Below are positions 1 through 8,352 of a DNA stretch of 33,921 nt, piece after piece. Below the pieces are notes generated by a model. It was given only the letters and a program-made list of their open reading frames with translations. It had not been told where the DNA came from and searched no databases. Position numbers and translations under genes: made by a program. This DNA comes from Bradyrhizobium valentinum (GTDB lineage: Bacteria; Pseudomonadota; Alphaproteobacteria; Rhizobiales; Xanthobacteraceae), in contig NZ_LLXX01000134.1 in NCBI RefSeq assembly GCF_001440405.1, positions 39,850 to 73,770 of the forward strand, read 5' to 3'. Positions within the stretch are counted from its first letter, which is position 1; the number at the start of each line of letters is the position of its first letter.

Positions 1-308
1 CGAAGCAATGGATCGGCGATCACGTGCCGCGGAAGATCGACATACTGTCGCTGATGTCGATGTCGGACGCCTTCTTCGGCCGGATATTCCTGGCGCGGCG
101 GGAACTGGTTCCATTCGGCACGGTTTCGATCACGACGTATTTTCATACGGCATCGGAAGAACTGGTAGCCGAGGATATCACCCATGTGCTGGCGGTCGCC
201 GACGCCCGAATTTTCCACAGGAGTTACGGCGACCAGCACGGCGAATTGTGGTCACCTTCGGGACGCCTGCTCGCAACCACGACGCAAATCGCTTATTTCA
301 AGGCGTGA
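1..308 (+). CDS. Acyl-CoA thioesterase-like protein (3' end only)
   Basis: The reading frame is open from the first base of the window and stops with TGA at 306-308, so only about 101 C-terminal residues are present and the start lies upstream. The visible part resembles the second hot-dog domain of TesB-like acyl-CoA thioesterases, which hydrolyse acyl-CoA to free acid and CoA in the cytoplasm. The strongest cue is the tail, where the segment GDQHGELWSPSGRLLATT is followed by a final strand ending in AYFKA. The catalytic residues of the N-terminal half cannot be checked. A repeat element begins 30 bp after the stop, so the gene is probably not co-transcribed with the arginase gene that follows. 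Confidence 0.75.
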   Translation, partial: KQWIGDHVPRKIDILSLMSMSDAFFGRIFLARRELVPFGTVSITTYFHTASEELVAEDITHVLAVADARIFHRSYGDQHGELWSPSGRLLATTTQIAYFKA

Positions 309-337
309 GCACCGGGGGTGTTGTTGCAACCATTAGA

Positions 338-465
338 CCCTCATGGTGAGGAGGCGCGGAGCGCCGTCTCCGGACGAACGCATCGCCGGGAGAACCACGA
401 GGCCCCGCTGGTGCCATTCATCCTTCGAGACGCCGCTGCGCGGCTCCTCAGGATGAGGTCTGACA
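338..465. repeat. Dispersed palindromic repeat, family A copy 1
   Basis: A roughly 128-bp imperfect palindrome lies between the thioesterase and arginase genes. Its outer arms are of the form CCTCATGGTGAGGAG and CTCCTCAGGATGAGG, with inner GC-rich hairpins. A close copy is at 8710-8842 and a more distant one sits inside 29630-29778. It resembles the short intergenic palindromes common in Bradyrhizobium and probably folds into a hairpin in RNA. The arginase promoter must lie in it or in the 56 bp after it. Confidence 0.8.
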
Positions 466-521
466 GAAGGTGAGCAGGCGAGAAGGCGCGTGCGCCCTGC
501 GATCGATCGAAAGGCGGCCTC

Positions 522-1496
522 ATGTCCGAACCCGAAGCCAACCAGCCCCGCATCGCCTTGCTCGGCGTCCCCATCGAGATCGGAGCCTCGCAACTCGGCA
601 CCTTGATGGGACCGGACGCGCTTCGCACCGCCGGCATCGGCCGCATCCTCGATCAGCTCGGCTTTGTCGTGGAGGATCATGGCAACTTGGCAAAGCCCGG
701 CATAGCTGCCGACGAGGGCCCGCCGCCGGCGAATGCAAAGTATTACGATACGATCAAGGGCTGGATCCGCGCGCTCAGCGAGCGTTCCTATGCGCTGGCG
801 CGGTCCGGCGCGATGCCGATCTTCATGGGCGGCGATCATTCGCTGTCAATGGGATCGGTGAACGGTGTCGCACGCTACTGGCAGGAGCAGGGACGGCCGC
901 TCTTCGTGCTCTGGGTCGATGCCCATGCCGACTACAACACGCCGCAGACGACGGAGACAGGCAACATGCACGGCATGTCGGCCGCCTTTCTATGCGGTGA
1001 ACCCGGCCTCGACGGCCTGCTCGGCGGCGCACCCCGCGCTTCGATCGGACCTGATCAGCTCGACCTGTTCGGCATCCGCTCGATTGATCCGCTGGAAAAG
1101 AAACTGGTGTTCGAACGCCGCGTCGCAATCGCCGACATGCGCGCCATTGATGAGTTCGGCGTTGGCGTGCTGATCCGAAACGTCATCGAGCGCGTGCGAG
1201 CGCGCAACGGCGTGCTTCATGTCTCCTTCGACGTCGACTTTCTCGACCCCACGGTCGCGCCCGGCGTCGGCACCACGGTGCCGGGCGGCGCGACCTACCG
1301 CGAAGCGCATCTCATCATGGAGCTGCTGCACGATTCCGGCCTGGTGTGCTCGGTCGATATCGTCGAGCTCAACCCGTTTCTCGACGAACGCGGCCGCACC
1401 GCGCGTGTTGCCGTCGAACTGATCGGCAGCCTGTTCGGCCTGCAGATCACCGATCGGCGAACGCCGAGCAACGCGGTGTTGCCGGGCAACGGCTAG
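522..1496 (+). CDS. rocF: Arginase
   Basis: This 324-residue protein is of typical arginase length and hydrolyses L-arginine to ornithine and urea with a binuclear manganese centre in the cytoplasm. The metal-binding signatures are all present: GGDHS with His106, DAHAD with Asp133, His135 and Asp137, and SFDVDFLDP with Asp237 and Asp239. Glu282 in VELNP matches the conserved acidic residue near the substrate site. The ATG at 522 is preceded by AAAGGCGG at a suitable distance. The gene is monocistronic in appearance, with a repeat upstream and a strong hairpin downstream shared with convergent pckA. No ornithine-metabolism gene lies beside it. An agmatinase is the main alternative, but the sequence reads more like classical arginase. 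Confidence 0.93.
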   Translation: MSEPEANQPRIALLGVPIEIGASQLGTLMGPDALRTAGIGRILDQLGFVVEDHGNLAKPGIAADEGPPPANAKYYDTIKGWIRALSERSYALARSGAMPIFMGGDHSLSMGSVNGVARYWQEQGRPLFVLWVDAHADYNTPQTTETGNMHGMSAAFLCGEPGLDGLLGGAPRASIGPDQLDLFGIRSIDPLEKKLVFERRVAIADMRAIDEFGVGVLIRNVIERVRARNGVLHVSFDVDFLDPTVAPGVGTTVPGGATYREAHLIMELLHDSGLVCSVDIVELNPFLDERGRTARVAVELIGSLFGLQITDRRTPSNAVLPGNG

Positions 1497-1525
1497 CAGG
1501 GACGAGAACACAGCCGCATGAAAAC

Positions 1526-1553
1526 CAAAGGGCGGCCTTGCGGCCGCCCTTTG
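1526..1553. terminator. Bidirectional hairpin terminator between arginase and pckA
   Basis: A perfect 12-bp stem (CAAAGGGCGGCC and its complement) with a 4-nt loop is centred in the spacer between two convergent genes. The A-run at 1521-1524 on one side and the T-run within the right arm suit termination of both transcripts. Confidence 0.85.
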
Positions 1554-1588
1554 TCGGTCTCGAATGGTCCCGTGTTCGACCCGCGCGG

Positions 1589-3205
1589 CTATTCGGCCGC
1601 GAGCTTGGTGTCCGGCGCGGCTGCAAGGACTTCGGCGTCGACCTGGGCTTCGAATTTGGCAAAATTCTTCTGGAACATGCCGACCAGGCTACGGGCGGTC
1701 TTGTCGAACTCGACCTTGTCCTTCCAGGTATTGACGGGATTAAGGATCTCGCTCGGAACGCCCGGCAGCGCCGTCGGCACCGCAAAGCCGAAATATTTGT
1801 CGGTGCGGAATTCGACGTTGCGCAGGCTGCCGTCGAGCGCGGCGGTGAGGAGTGCGCGCGTCACCTTGATCGGCATCCGGCTGCCAGTGCCGTATTTGCC
1901 GCCGGTCCAGCCGGTGTTGACCAGCCAGCAGTCGACATTGTGCTTGGCGATCAGCTCGCGCAGCATGTTGCCGTAGACGGAGGGATCGAGCGGCAGAAAC
2001 GGCGAGCCGAAGCAGGTGGAGAATTCCGGCTGCGGCTCGTTGCCGAGACCGCGCTCGGTGCCCGCGACCTTGGCGGTATAGCCGGACAGGAAGTGATACA
2101 TCGCCTGCGCCGGCGAAAGCTTTGCGATCGGCGGCAATACGCCGAAGGCATCGGCCGCCAGCATCACGACGTTCCTGGGCTGGCCGGCGCGGCCGGTGCG
2201 CGAAGCGTTCGGGATGAAGTCGAGCGGATATGCCGAACGGGTGTTTTCGGTTTTCGAACCGTCGTCGAAATCCGGAACCCGCGTGCGCTCGTCGAGCACC
2301 ACGTTCTCCAGCACGGCGCCGAAGCGGCTGCTGGCCGCGAAGATCTGCGGCTCGGCTTCCTGCGACAGCTTGATGCACTTGGCGTAGCAGCCACCCTCGA
2401 AATTGAAGACGCCGTCACTGCCCCAGCCGTGCTCGTCGTCGCCGATCAGCGTGCGGTTCGGATCGGCCGAGAGTGTGGTCTTGCCGGTGCCGGACAGGCC
2501 GAAGAAGATCGCGGTGTCGCCCTTGGGCCCGACATTGGCCGAGCAGTGCATCGGCAGCACGCCCTTGGCGGGCAGATAATAATTCAGCGTGGTGAATACC
2601 GACTTCTTCATCTCGCCGGCATAATAAGACCCGCCGATCAGGACGATCTTGCGGGCGAAGTCGATCGCGACGACGTTCTCCGAGCGCACGCCGTGACGTT
2701 TGGGGTCGGCGCGGAAGCTCGGCAGATCGATGATGGTGAGTTCGGGAACGAAATCCTTCAGCGCGGACGCCTCGGGGCGGATCAGCAGCGTGCGGATGAA
2801 CAGCGAGTGCCAGGCGAGCTCGGTGAAGACGCGCGTCTTGATCTGGAAGCTCGGGTCGGCGCCGCCGTAGAGATCCTGCGCGAACAGCGTCATGCCTTCG
2901 GCATGCTTGAGGAAATCGGCGTGAAGCGCCGCGAACTGGTCGGATGTAATCGACTGGTTGCCGGCCCACCACATGTTCTTGTCGGTGGTAGCATCCCGAA
3001 CCGTAAACTTGTCCTTCGGGCTGCGGCCGGTGAACTCACCGGTATCCGCACACAATGCGCCATCCGCCGACAGTACGGCTTCACCCGCGGAGAGCGAATA
3101 TTGATAGAGCTGCGGCGCACCGAGATTCCAGTGCACCGTTTTGAGATTTTTTAAGCCGAATTTGTCGGCGCCGAAGGCACCGTTGCGTAGACCCGTCTCT
3201 TGCAC
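1589..3205 (-). CDS. pckA: Phosphoenolpyruvate carboxykinase (ATP)
   Basis: This 538-residue enzyme of normal family length converts oxaloacetate and ATP to phosphoenolpyruvate and CO2, the first committed step of gluconeogenesis. The kinase-1a P-loop GLSGTGKTT is at about 236-244, and the metal-binding LIGDDEHGW segment follows at about 253-261. The N-terminal TGEFTGRSPKDKF motif and Lys201/His220 in the expected region are also intact. The start codon is GTG at 3205, chosen because AGGAGGAG lies 5-6 nt upstream and the N-terminus matches the family. The gene faces arginase across a shared hairpin. ChvI, encoded 1.5 kb away, is known to influence pckA in Agrobacterium. A FixK/FNR-type box is located 172-185 bp upstream of the start. 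Confidence 0.97.
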   Translation of the reverse strand: MQETGLRNGAFGADKFGLKNLKTVHWNLGAPQLYQYSLSAGEAVLSADGALCADTGEFTGRSPKDKFTVRDATTDKNMWWAGNQSITSDQFAALHADFLKHAEGMTLFAQDLYGGADPSFQIKTRVFTELAWHSLFIRTLLIRPEASALKDFVPELTIIDLPSFRADPKRHGVRSENVVAIDFARKIVLIGGSYYAGEMKKSVFTTLNYYLPAKGVLPMHCSANVGPKGDTAIFFGLSGTGKTTLSADPNRTLIGDDEHGWGSDGVFNFEGGCYAKCIKLSQEAEPQIFAASSRFGAVLENVVLDERTRVPDFDDGSKTENTRSAYPLDFIPNASRTGRAGQPRNVVMLAADAFGVLPPIAKLSPAQAMYHFLSGYTAKVAGTERGLGNEPQPEFSTCFGSPFLPLDPSVYGNMLRELIAKHNVDCWLVNTGWTGGKYGTGSRMPIKVTRALLTAALDGSLRNVEFRTDKYFGFAVPTALPGVPSEILNPVNTWKDKVEFDKTARSLVGMFQKNFAKFEAQVDAEVLAAAPDTKLAAE

Positions 3206-3729
3206 GAAGACTCCTCCTCGAACCCGCGTTACTCGAATCGCGCGCCTGTCGCTTGACGCGCTCTGTCGCGGTGACCCCTGAATATAGCCTTCCGGCCTCG
3301 GTCCGGCGACCTAATACTGATGAACGCCGGGCTTGCCAAGCCGATCCACTCGATTTGGTTTATTCAAGCGAGGCCGTTGATCTGCATCAATCGTTTGCTG
3401 CAGCGCTTTTCGCTGTTTTGCCGTCGTGGTTGCGCGACCATCCGGCACTGCTTGACCCGATCGAAAATTATTGCGCCGCACAATAGGAAAATATCAGCAC
3501 GCAGCTCCTCACCGGCCAATGCAAACGGCCCAGAACGCCGGATAGGCATTGCGGGGAGGCATCGTGGAGATAGTCCGGCATGGCCTGCCGCAGCGCTTCG
3601 GCCGCTCCTTCGAAACGGCCGCGACAATCAATCAACTTGTCCAGCGCGTCCGCTTCGCTACCGAGATCCTAGGTCGCGGAAACTTCCGCACCTGTTCAAA
3701 TCCGCTTCAGGTGCCGGCGTTAACCGCTG
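3206..3729. other. Intergenic region upstream of pckA, no convincing gene
   Basis: This 524-bp spacer has no recognisable gene. A 77-codon open frame on the plus strand (3253-3486) and several frames on the minus strand resemble nothing I know. One minus-strand frame ending near 3486 has coding-like codon use for about 55 codons but no clear start, so a decayed gene is possible. The spacer holds the pckA Shine-Dalgarno sequence at its left end and a perfect TTGAT-N4-ATCAA palindrome at 3377-3390. The composition is more AT-rich around 3340-3500 than in the flanking genes, consistent with a promoter region. Confidence 0.6.
3377..3390. promoter_or_regulatory. FNR/FixK-type binding site (TTGAT-CTGC-ATCAA)
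   Basis: The sequence is a perfect 5-4-5 palindrome identical to the core FNR/Anr consensus, and it also fits the FixK2 pattern TTGA-N8-TCAA of Bradyrhizobium. If it acts on the minus strand at the usual -41 position, transcription would start near 3343 and read into pckA with a leader of about 140 nt. No plus-strand gene is an obvious alternative target. Confidence 0.5.
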
Positions 3730-4464
3730 TTAGCCCTTGGCCCGCGCCTCGCCCGCCAACCGCACCAGCATCTTGCGCAATGCCATGGCGCTGGTGACCC
3801 GTTCCGGAAAATCCAGCCGCAGCGTCGCCGTGCCGGCCTGCATGTCCATGCCACCGGGATCGCAGCCAGTGCAGCGCCAGTCGGCGGTGTCGGCGCCCAG
3901 CAGTTTGGTCGCGTAGAGGTTCATCGCCTCGCGGTGGTCTTCATTCATGTGCTCCACCGCGCCCTGCTCGGCTTCCAGCAGATCGGCGGCATCGCCGATC
4001 TCGGTCAGAAACTTCTCGGGCGTGAGGTCGATGATGCGGCCAAACCCGGCGACCAGATGGAGGCCCGACGGCGCGATCCGAAAGAACGAAAAGTCCTTAA
4101 AATCCACAAAAGCTTCCGCGGATGGATGGGCGTTGAGGTAGCGCCGGCGCAAGATTTTCGTGGTTTCGCCTGCGGCCTCCTCGGCCCTGCCCGCCAGCAT
4201 GATCCGCGCGCCTTCGAGGGGATCGCCGGCGGCGCGCTCGTCCAGCATCAGCGATACGCGACCGTCGGCGAGAACATTCTTCGTATGCAGCGCCAGCCGC
4301 GAAATCAGCAGAATAGGAGATCCGTCGGCGTGGCTGGCGACGTTCACCAGCGAGCAATAGGGATCGCCGCTTTCGGGCATAAGGGTGGCGAGTGCGCCCT
4401 GCCGACTGCGCCGCAGCAGCGAACGGGCAAGTTTGGAAGCCTCAAAATCTGCGGTCGGCTGCAT
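3730..4464 (-). CDS. HugZ-like pyridoxamine-phosphate-oxidase-fold protein with DUF2470 domain
   Basis: This 244-residue protein has two parts. Residues 1 to about 150 form a split-barrel flavin/haem-binding fold of the pyridoxamine 5'-phosphate oxidase class, with the typical start RSLLRRSRQGALAT and the strand GDPYCSLVNVA. Residues from about 165 to 240 form a DUF2470 domain containing the conserved HMNEDHREAM stretch. This architecture is that of HugZ/HutZ-like proteins, some of which bind or degrade haem, while others are uncharacterised flavoproteins. The ATG at 4464 has AAGGAA just upstream. It is not next to a haem-uptake operon, so a haem role is inferred from architecture alone. True PNP oxidase is unlikely because the PdxH C-terminal substrate motif is absent. 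Confidence 0.82.
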   Translation of the reverse strand: MQPTADFEASKLARSLLRRSRQGALATLMPESGDPYCSLVNVASHADGSPILLISRLALHTKNVLADGRVSLMLDERAAGDPLEGARIMLAGRAEEAAGETTKILRRRYLNAHPSAEAFVDFKDFSFFRIAPSGLHLVAGFGRIIDLTPEKFLTEIGDAADLLEAEQGAVEHMNEDHREAMNLYATKLLGADTADWRCTGCDPGGMDMQAGTATLRLDFPERVTSAMALRKMLVRLAGEARAKG

Positions 4465-4680
4465 AGTTCCTTTCCGGCCATCTTACTGCAAAAAGGGCCT
4501 TTTCTGGGCCCGACAGGGTGCTATATGGGGGACAGCGTATCCCCGCAGGAGCGTTTTGCGGAACTCGGTCACACTTCAGCCCAGCTTGCATTGCTCGTTG
4601 GCCGTGTACAAAGCCCATTTATGCGGCGTCTGGCTGATTTGCCCGCCGTTTAAGCCACTCTCTTATTCGAAAGCAGGCTC

Positions 4681-5382
4681 ATGCCCACAATCGCCCTGGT
4701 CGATGATGACCGCAACATTCTCACTTCCGTGTCGATCGCGCTCGAAGCCGAAGGCTATCGCATCATGACCTACACGGATGGTGCATCGGCGCTCGATGGC
4801 TTCCGCACCTCGCCGCCGGATCTCGCGATCCTCGACATCAAGATGCCGCGCATGGACGGCATGGAAACGCTACGCCGGCTGCGGCAGAAGTCCGATCTGC
4901 CGGTAATCTTCCTGACCTCCAAGGATGAAGAAATCGACGAATTGTTCGGCCTCAAGATGGGCGCCGACGATTTCATCCGCAAGCCATTCTCGCAGCGCCT
5001 TCTGGTCGAGCGCGTCAAGGCCGTGCTTCGCCGCGGCCAGCCCAAGGATCCGACCGCCGTTCCGAAGGAACCGGATGCGCGCGCTCTCGACCGCGGCCTG
5101 CTGCGGATGGATCCGGAACGTCACACCTGCACCTGGAAGAACGAGCCGGTGACGCTGACGGTGACCGAATTCCTGATCCTGCAGGCGCTGGCGACGCGGC
5201 CCGGTGTGGTGAAAAGCCGCAACGCGCTGATGGACGCGGCCTATGACGATCAGGTCTATGTCGACGATCGCACCATCGACAGCCACATCAAGCGGCTGCG
5301 CAAGAAGTTCAAGGTGGTCGACGACGATTTCGAGATGATCGAGACGCTGTACGGGGTCGGCTATCGCTTCAAGGAAGCCTGA
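4681..5382 (+). CDS. chvI: Two-component response regulator ChvI
   Basis: This 233-residue OmpR-family regulator has an N-terminal receiver domain (about 1-115) with the acidic triad at 8-10, the phosphoacceptor Asp52 in LAILDIKMPRMDG, and Lys101 in IRKPFS. A winged-helix DNA-binding domain follows (about 135-230), with the recognition region DDRTIDSHIKRLRKKF. It is the partner of ChvG encoded just downstream. In rhizobia, Agrobacterium and Brucella this pair governs responses to acid and envelope stress, and metabolic genes such as pckA. ATG at 4681 is preceded only by a weak GCAGG. A G.T-containing hairpin follows the stop and may reduce read-through into chvG. Confidence 0.93.
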   Translation: MPTIALVDDDRNILTSVSIALEAEGYRIMTYTDGASALDGFRTSPPDLAILDIKMPRMDGMETLRRLRQKSDLPVIFLTSKDEEIDELFGLKMGADDFIRKPFSQRLLVERVKAVLRRGQPKDPTAVPKEPDARALDRGLLRMDPERHTCTWKNEPVTLTVTEFLILQALATRPGVVKSRNALMDAAYDDQVYVDDRTIDSHIKRLRKKFKVVDDDFEMIETLYGVGYRFKEA

Positions 5383-5393
5383 TCTGCATTTTC

Positions 5394-5425
5394 CGGGCGG
5401 GTGTGCCGACTGACACATCCGCCCG
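5394..5425 (+). terminator. Intercistronic hairpin between chvI and chvG
   Basis: A 12-bp stem with a single G.T wobble encloses an 8-nt loop, 12 bp after the chvI stop. No run of T follows, so it is more likely a pause, partial terminator or mRNA-stability hairpin than a complete stop. That would let chvI be made in excess of the kinase. Confidence 0.55.
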
Positions 5426-5482
5426 TTCGGCGTAGAAGCGTAGAACTACAAAGCGGCGCATCACAACCGGCAGTCTCAGCCA

Positions 5483-7300
5483 TTGCTAGATCGAACGCAG
5501 CCCGATCCCAGCCTGAACCACGAGGAAGCCCCGGAGCTCCTCGAAGGGAATCGCGTTGCCGACGATAATGTGGGCGAGAGGGGCTGGCGGCGGCCGCTCG
5601 GCTGGCTGCGCCGGGCCGGGCAATTCTTCTTCGCGCTCTCCTTCTCCAGCCTCACGCGCCGTATCGTCTCGCTCAATCTGGCGGGCCTCGTGGCGCTGGT
5701 GGCGAGCATTCTCTACCTCTCGCAATTCCGCGCCGGCCTGATCGACGCGCGTGCGCAGAGCCTTCTGGTGCAGGCCGAAATCATCGCCGGCGCGATCGCC
5801 GCCTCGGCCACCGTCGAAACCAACACCATCACCATCGATCCGGACCGACTGCTCGACCTGAAGCCCGGCGAAAGCTACGGCGCGCCGGACGAATCCTCCG
5901 GGCTGGATTTTCCGATCAATCCGGAGCGGGTCGCGCCGGTGCTGCGGCGGCTGATCTCGCCGACCAAGACCCGCGCGCGCATCTATGGCGGCGACGGCGG
6001 CATGATCCTCGACAGCCGCAGTCTCTATGGCCGCGGCGACGTGTTGCGTTTCGAATTACCGCCGCCCTCAACGGAGAAGGCGGGCTTCGTCGAGCGCGCC
6101 TTGATCGCGATCCGCACCTGGCTCAATCGCGGCGACCTGCCGCTCTATCGCGAACTCGGCCCGGAAAACGGCAAGGGCTATCAGGAAATCGTGCAGGCGC
6201 TCGACGGCGTCAAGAGCAGCATGGTGCGCGTCAACGACCGCGGCGAGGTGATCGTCTCGGTCGCGGTGCCGGTGCAGCGGTTCCGCGCCGTGCATGGCGC
6301 ACTGATGCTCTCGACGCAGGGCGACGACATCGACCAGATGGTGACCGCCGAGCGGCTGGCGATCCTGAAGGTCGGAGGCGTCGCCTCCGCAGTCATGATC
6401 ATGCTGTCGCTACTCCTGGCGAGCACGATCGCTGGGCCTGTGCGGCGGCTGGCCGACGGCGCCGAGCGTGTCCGCCGGCGCATCCAGACCCGCGTCGAGA
6501 TTCCCGACTTCACCCGCCGCCGTGACGAGATCGGCCATCTGTCCGGCGCGCTGCGCGATATGACGAATGCGCTGTATAGCCGCATCGAAGCGATCGAGAT
6601 GTTCGCCGCCGACGTCGCTCATGAATTGAAGAACCCGCTGACCTCGCTGCGGTCGGCGGTGGAAACGCTGCCGCTGGCGCGCAACGACACCAGCCGCGCG
6701 CGCCTGCTCGAGGTGATCGAGCACGACGTCAAGCGGCTCGACCGGCTGATCTCGGATATTTCCGACGCCAGCCGCCTCGACGCGGAATTGCAGCGCCAGG
6801 ACATGGCGCCGGTCGATCTGCGCCGGCTCTTGACGACGCTGACCTCGGTCGCCAACGAAACCCGGCTCGGTCACGACGTCGCGGTCGAGGCCCGCTTCGA
6901 GGGCCGCGGGGCAACCGACACCTTCTCGGTGCCGGGCCATGATTCCCGGCTCGGGCAGGTGATCTCCAACCTGCTGTCCAACGCGCAATCCTTCTCCGAT
7001 CCTGGCGGCAAGGTGCGCGTCACCTGCCGCCGCGTGCGGTCGGAAATCGAAATCACCGTCGATGACGACGGGCCTGGCATCGGCGAAGACGCGCTGGAAC
7101 GCATTTTCGAGCGCTTCTACACCGACCGGCCGCATCAGGGCTTCGGCCAGAACTCGGGCCTGGGATTGTCGATCTCCAAGCAGATCATCGAAGCGCATAA
7201 CGGGCGGATCTGGGCGGAAAATCGCCATGGCCCGGCGGATGCCGACGGCAAGCCGACGGTGGCCGGCGCGCGGTTCGTGGTCAGGCTGCCCGCGCCATGA
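5483..7300 (+). CDS. chvG: Sensor histidine kinase ChvG
   Basis: This 605-residue inner-membrane kinase has a cytoplasmic N-terminus, a first membrane segment at about 62-82, a periplasmic sensing domain, a second membrane segment at about 296-316, and a HAMP linker. A HisKA domain follows with the phosphorylated His380 in FAADVAHELKNPLTSL. The ATPase domain has the N-box near Asn500, DDDGPGI at 527-533 and GLGLS at 559-563. It should phosphorylate ChvI in response to acidity or envelope damage. TTG at 5483 is the only start-type codon between the upstream in-frame TAG at 5441 and the first membrane segment, and it has no good Shine-Dalgarno sequence, so translation may be weak. The stop overlaps the hprK start by 4 bp. 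Confidence 0.92.
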   Translation: MLDRTQPDPSLNHEEAPELLEGNRVADDNVGERGWRRPLGWLRRAGQFFFALSFSSLTRRIVSLNLAGLVALVASILYLSQFRAGLIDARAQSLLVQAEIIAGAIAASATVETNTITIDPDRLLDLKPGESYGAPDESSGLDFPINPERVAPVLRRLISPTKTRARIYGGDGGMILDSRSLYGRGDVLRFELPPPSTEKAGFVERALIAIRTWLNRGDLPLYRELGPENGKGYQEIVQALDGVKSSMVRVNDRGEVIVSVAVPVQRFRAVHGALMLSTQGDDIDQMVTAERLAILKVGGVASAVMIMLSLLLASTIAGPVRRLADGAERVRRRIQTRVEIPDFTRRRDEIGHLSGALRDMTNALYSRIEAIEMFAADVAHELKNPLTSLRSAVETLPLARNDTSRARLLEVIEHDVKRLDRLISDISDASRLDAELQRQDMAPVDLRRLLTTLTSVANETRLGHDVAVEARFEGRGATDTFSVPGHDSRLGQVISNLLSNAQSFSDPGGKVRVTCRRVRSEIEITVDDDGPGIGEDALERIFERFYTDRPHQGFGQNSGLGLSISKQIIEAHNGRIWAENRHGPADADGKPTVAGARFVVRLPAP

Positions 7301-7818
7301 CGCCGGTTGCGAGCGTGCATGCCTCCGCCGTGCTCGTGGGCAATCGCGCCGTGCTAATCCGCGGGCCGTCGGGCGCCGGCAAGTCGCGGCTGGCCTTCGA
7401 CCTGATTCTCGCCGGACGCGCCGGACAGGTTCCGCCGGCCGTTCTGGTCGGCGATGACCGTGTCCATCTCGACACAGTCGCCGAACAATTGTGGGTCCGC
7501 CCGGCGCCGGAACTGGCCGGCTTGATCGAAATCCGGGGCCTCGGAATCCGCCGCTGCGACTTCGCCAGAGAGGCGGTGGTCGGCCTCATCGCCGATCTCG
7601 CGGCCAGCGATGCGGAGCGGCTGCCGCCGCCAGAATCGCTCGCGATCAGCTTAAATGGTGTCTTATTACCGCGAATCCCGGTTGGAACCGGCTGTGATCC
7701 CCTCCCATTGGTTGTGGCCGCATTAACGACAACCGCTGGTTCCGACGCTGTCCAACCTTTGGATGATTGTTCGAAGGGGATTGGTAACCATATAAGCCCC
7801 AATATCGCCACCGATTAA
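7297..7818 (+). CDS. hprK: HPr kinase/phosphorylase, short alphaproteobacterial form
   Basis: The 173-residue protein corresponds to the catalytic C-terminal half of HprK of Firmicutes; the N-terminal domain is absent, as is usual in alphaproteobacteria. The Walker A motif GPSGAGKS is at 23-30, and the family signature around LAGLIEIRGLGIR is near 73-85. It is expected to phosphorylate and dephosphorylate HPr on its regulatory serine (Ser64 of the product at 8349-8675). Translation is coupled to chvG by an ATGA overlap, which places HPr phosphorylation in the same unit as envelope sensing. The C-terminal third is less conserved, with a tail rich in Ala, Thr and Asp. Confidence 0.9.
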   Translation: MTPVASVHASAVLVGNRAVLIRGPSGAGKSRLAFDLILAGRAGQVPPAVLVGDDRVHLDTVAEQLWVRPAPELAGLIEIRGLGIRRCDFAREAVVGLIADLAASDAERLPPPESLAISLNGVLLPRIPVGTGCDPLPLVVAALTTTAGSDAVQPLDDCSKGIGNHISPNIATD

Positions 7819-7950
7819 ACCGGCACAGGCCTCACTGTTTACCGCCAAATACCGGAACAATAGCCAAGATGCCCTCTTGCGCGGGGCCTCTGGATGGTCA
7901 AAGTGGCGCGTTCGTGCGGTGCACCAAAAAGCACCCGCGAGGAGTTTCCG

Positions 7951-8352
7951 ATGATTGGTCTAGTGCTTGTGACCCATGGGCGCCTTGCCGACGAGTTCAA
8001 GGCGGCGCTCGAACATGTCATGGGTCCGCAAAAACAAATTGAAGCCATCACGATTGGAGCCGAGGACGACTCCGATCTGTGTCGAAGCGATATCATCGAA
8101 GCGGTGAATCGCGTCGACAGCGGCGATGGTGTCGCCATCCTCACCGACATGTTCGGCGGCACGCCTTCCAACCTCGCGATTTCCTGTATGAGCCGCCCCA
8201 AGGTGGAAGTGCTCGCAGGCATCAATCTTCCCATGCTGGTCAAGCTTGCCAAGGTGCGCGAAGAACGCTCGCTTCCCGATGCCATCGCCATGGCCCAGGA
8301 AGCCGGCCGCAAATACGTCACCATCGCCAGCCGCGTGCTCGCCGGCAAATGA
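7951..8352 (+). CDS. manX: PTS mannose-type EIIA component
   Basis: This 133-residue single-domain EIIA of the mannose family has the start MIGLVLVTHGRLADEF, with the phosphorylated His at position 9. The conserved TDMFGGTPSNLA stretch lies further on. No EIIB or EIIC is encoded nearby, so it probably has a regulatory rather than a sugar-transport role, receiving phosphate from EI(Ntr) through HPr. ATG 7951 was chosen over an upstream in-frame start at 7894 because CGAGGAG lies 6 nt before it and the family begins here. The gene ends in a 4-bp overlap with ptsH. Confidence 0.92.
   Translation: MIGLVLVTHGRLADEFKAALEHVMGPQKQIEAITIGAEDDSDLCRSDIIEAVNRVDSGDGVAILTDMFGGTPSNLAISCMSRPKVEVLAGINLPMLVKLAKVREERSLPDAIAMAQEAGRKYVTIASRVLAGK

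Noticed and set aside
1346..3154. A 602-codon open frame antisense to pckA
   Set aside because: It is a mirror of a high-GC coding frame; the pckA protein on the other strand is complete and highly conserved.
3253..3486. A 77-codon open frame upstream of pckA
   Set aside because: No ribosome site, no recognised homology, and it overlaps the likely pckA promoter and the FixK-type box.
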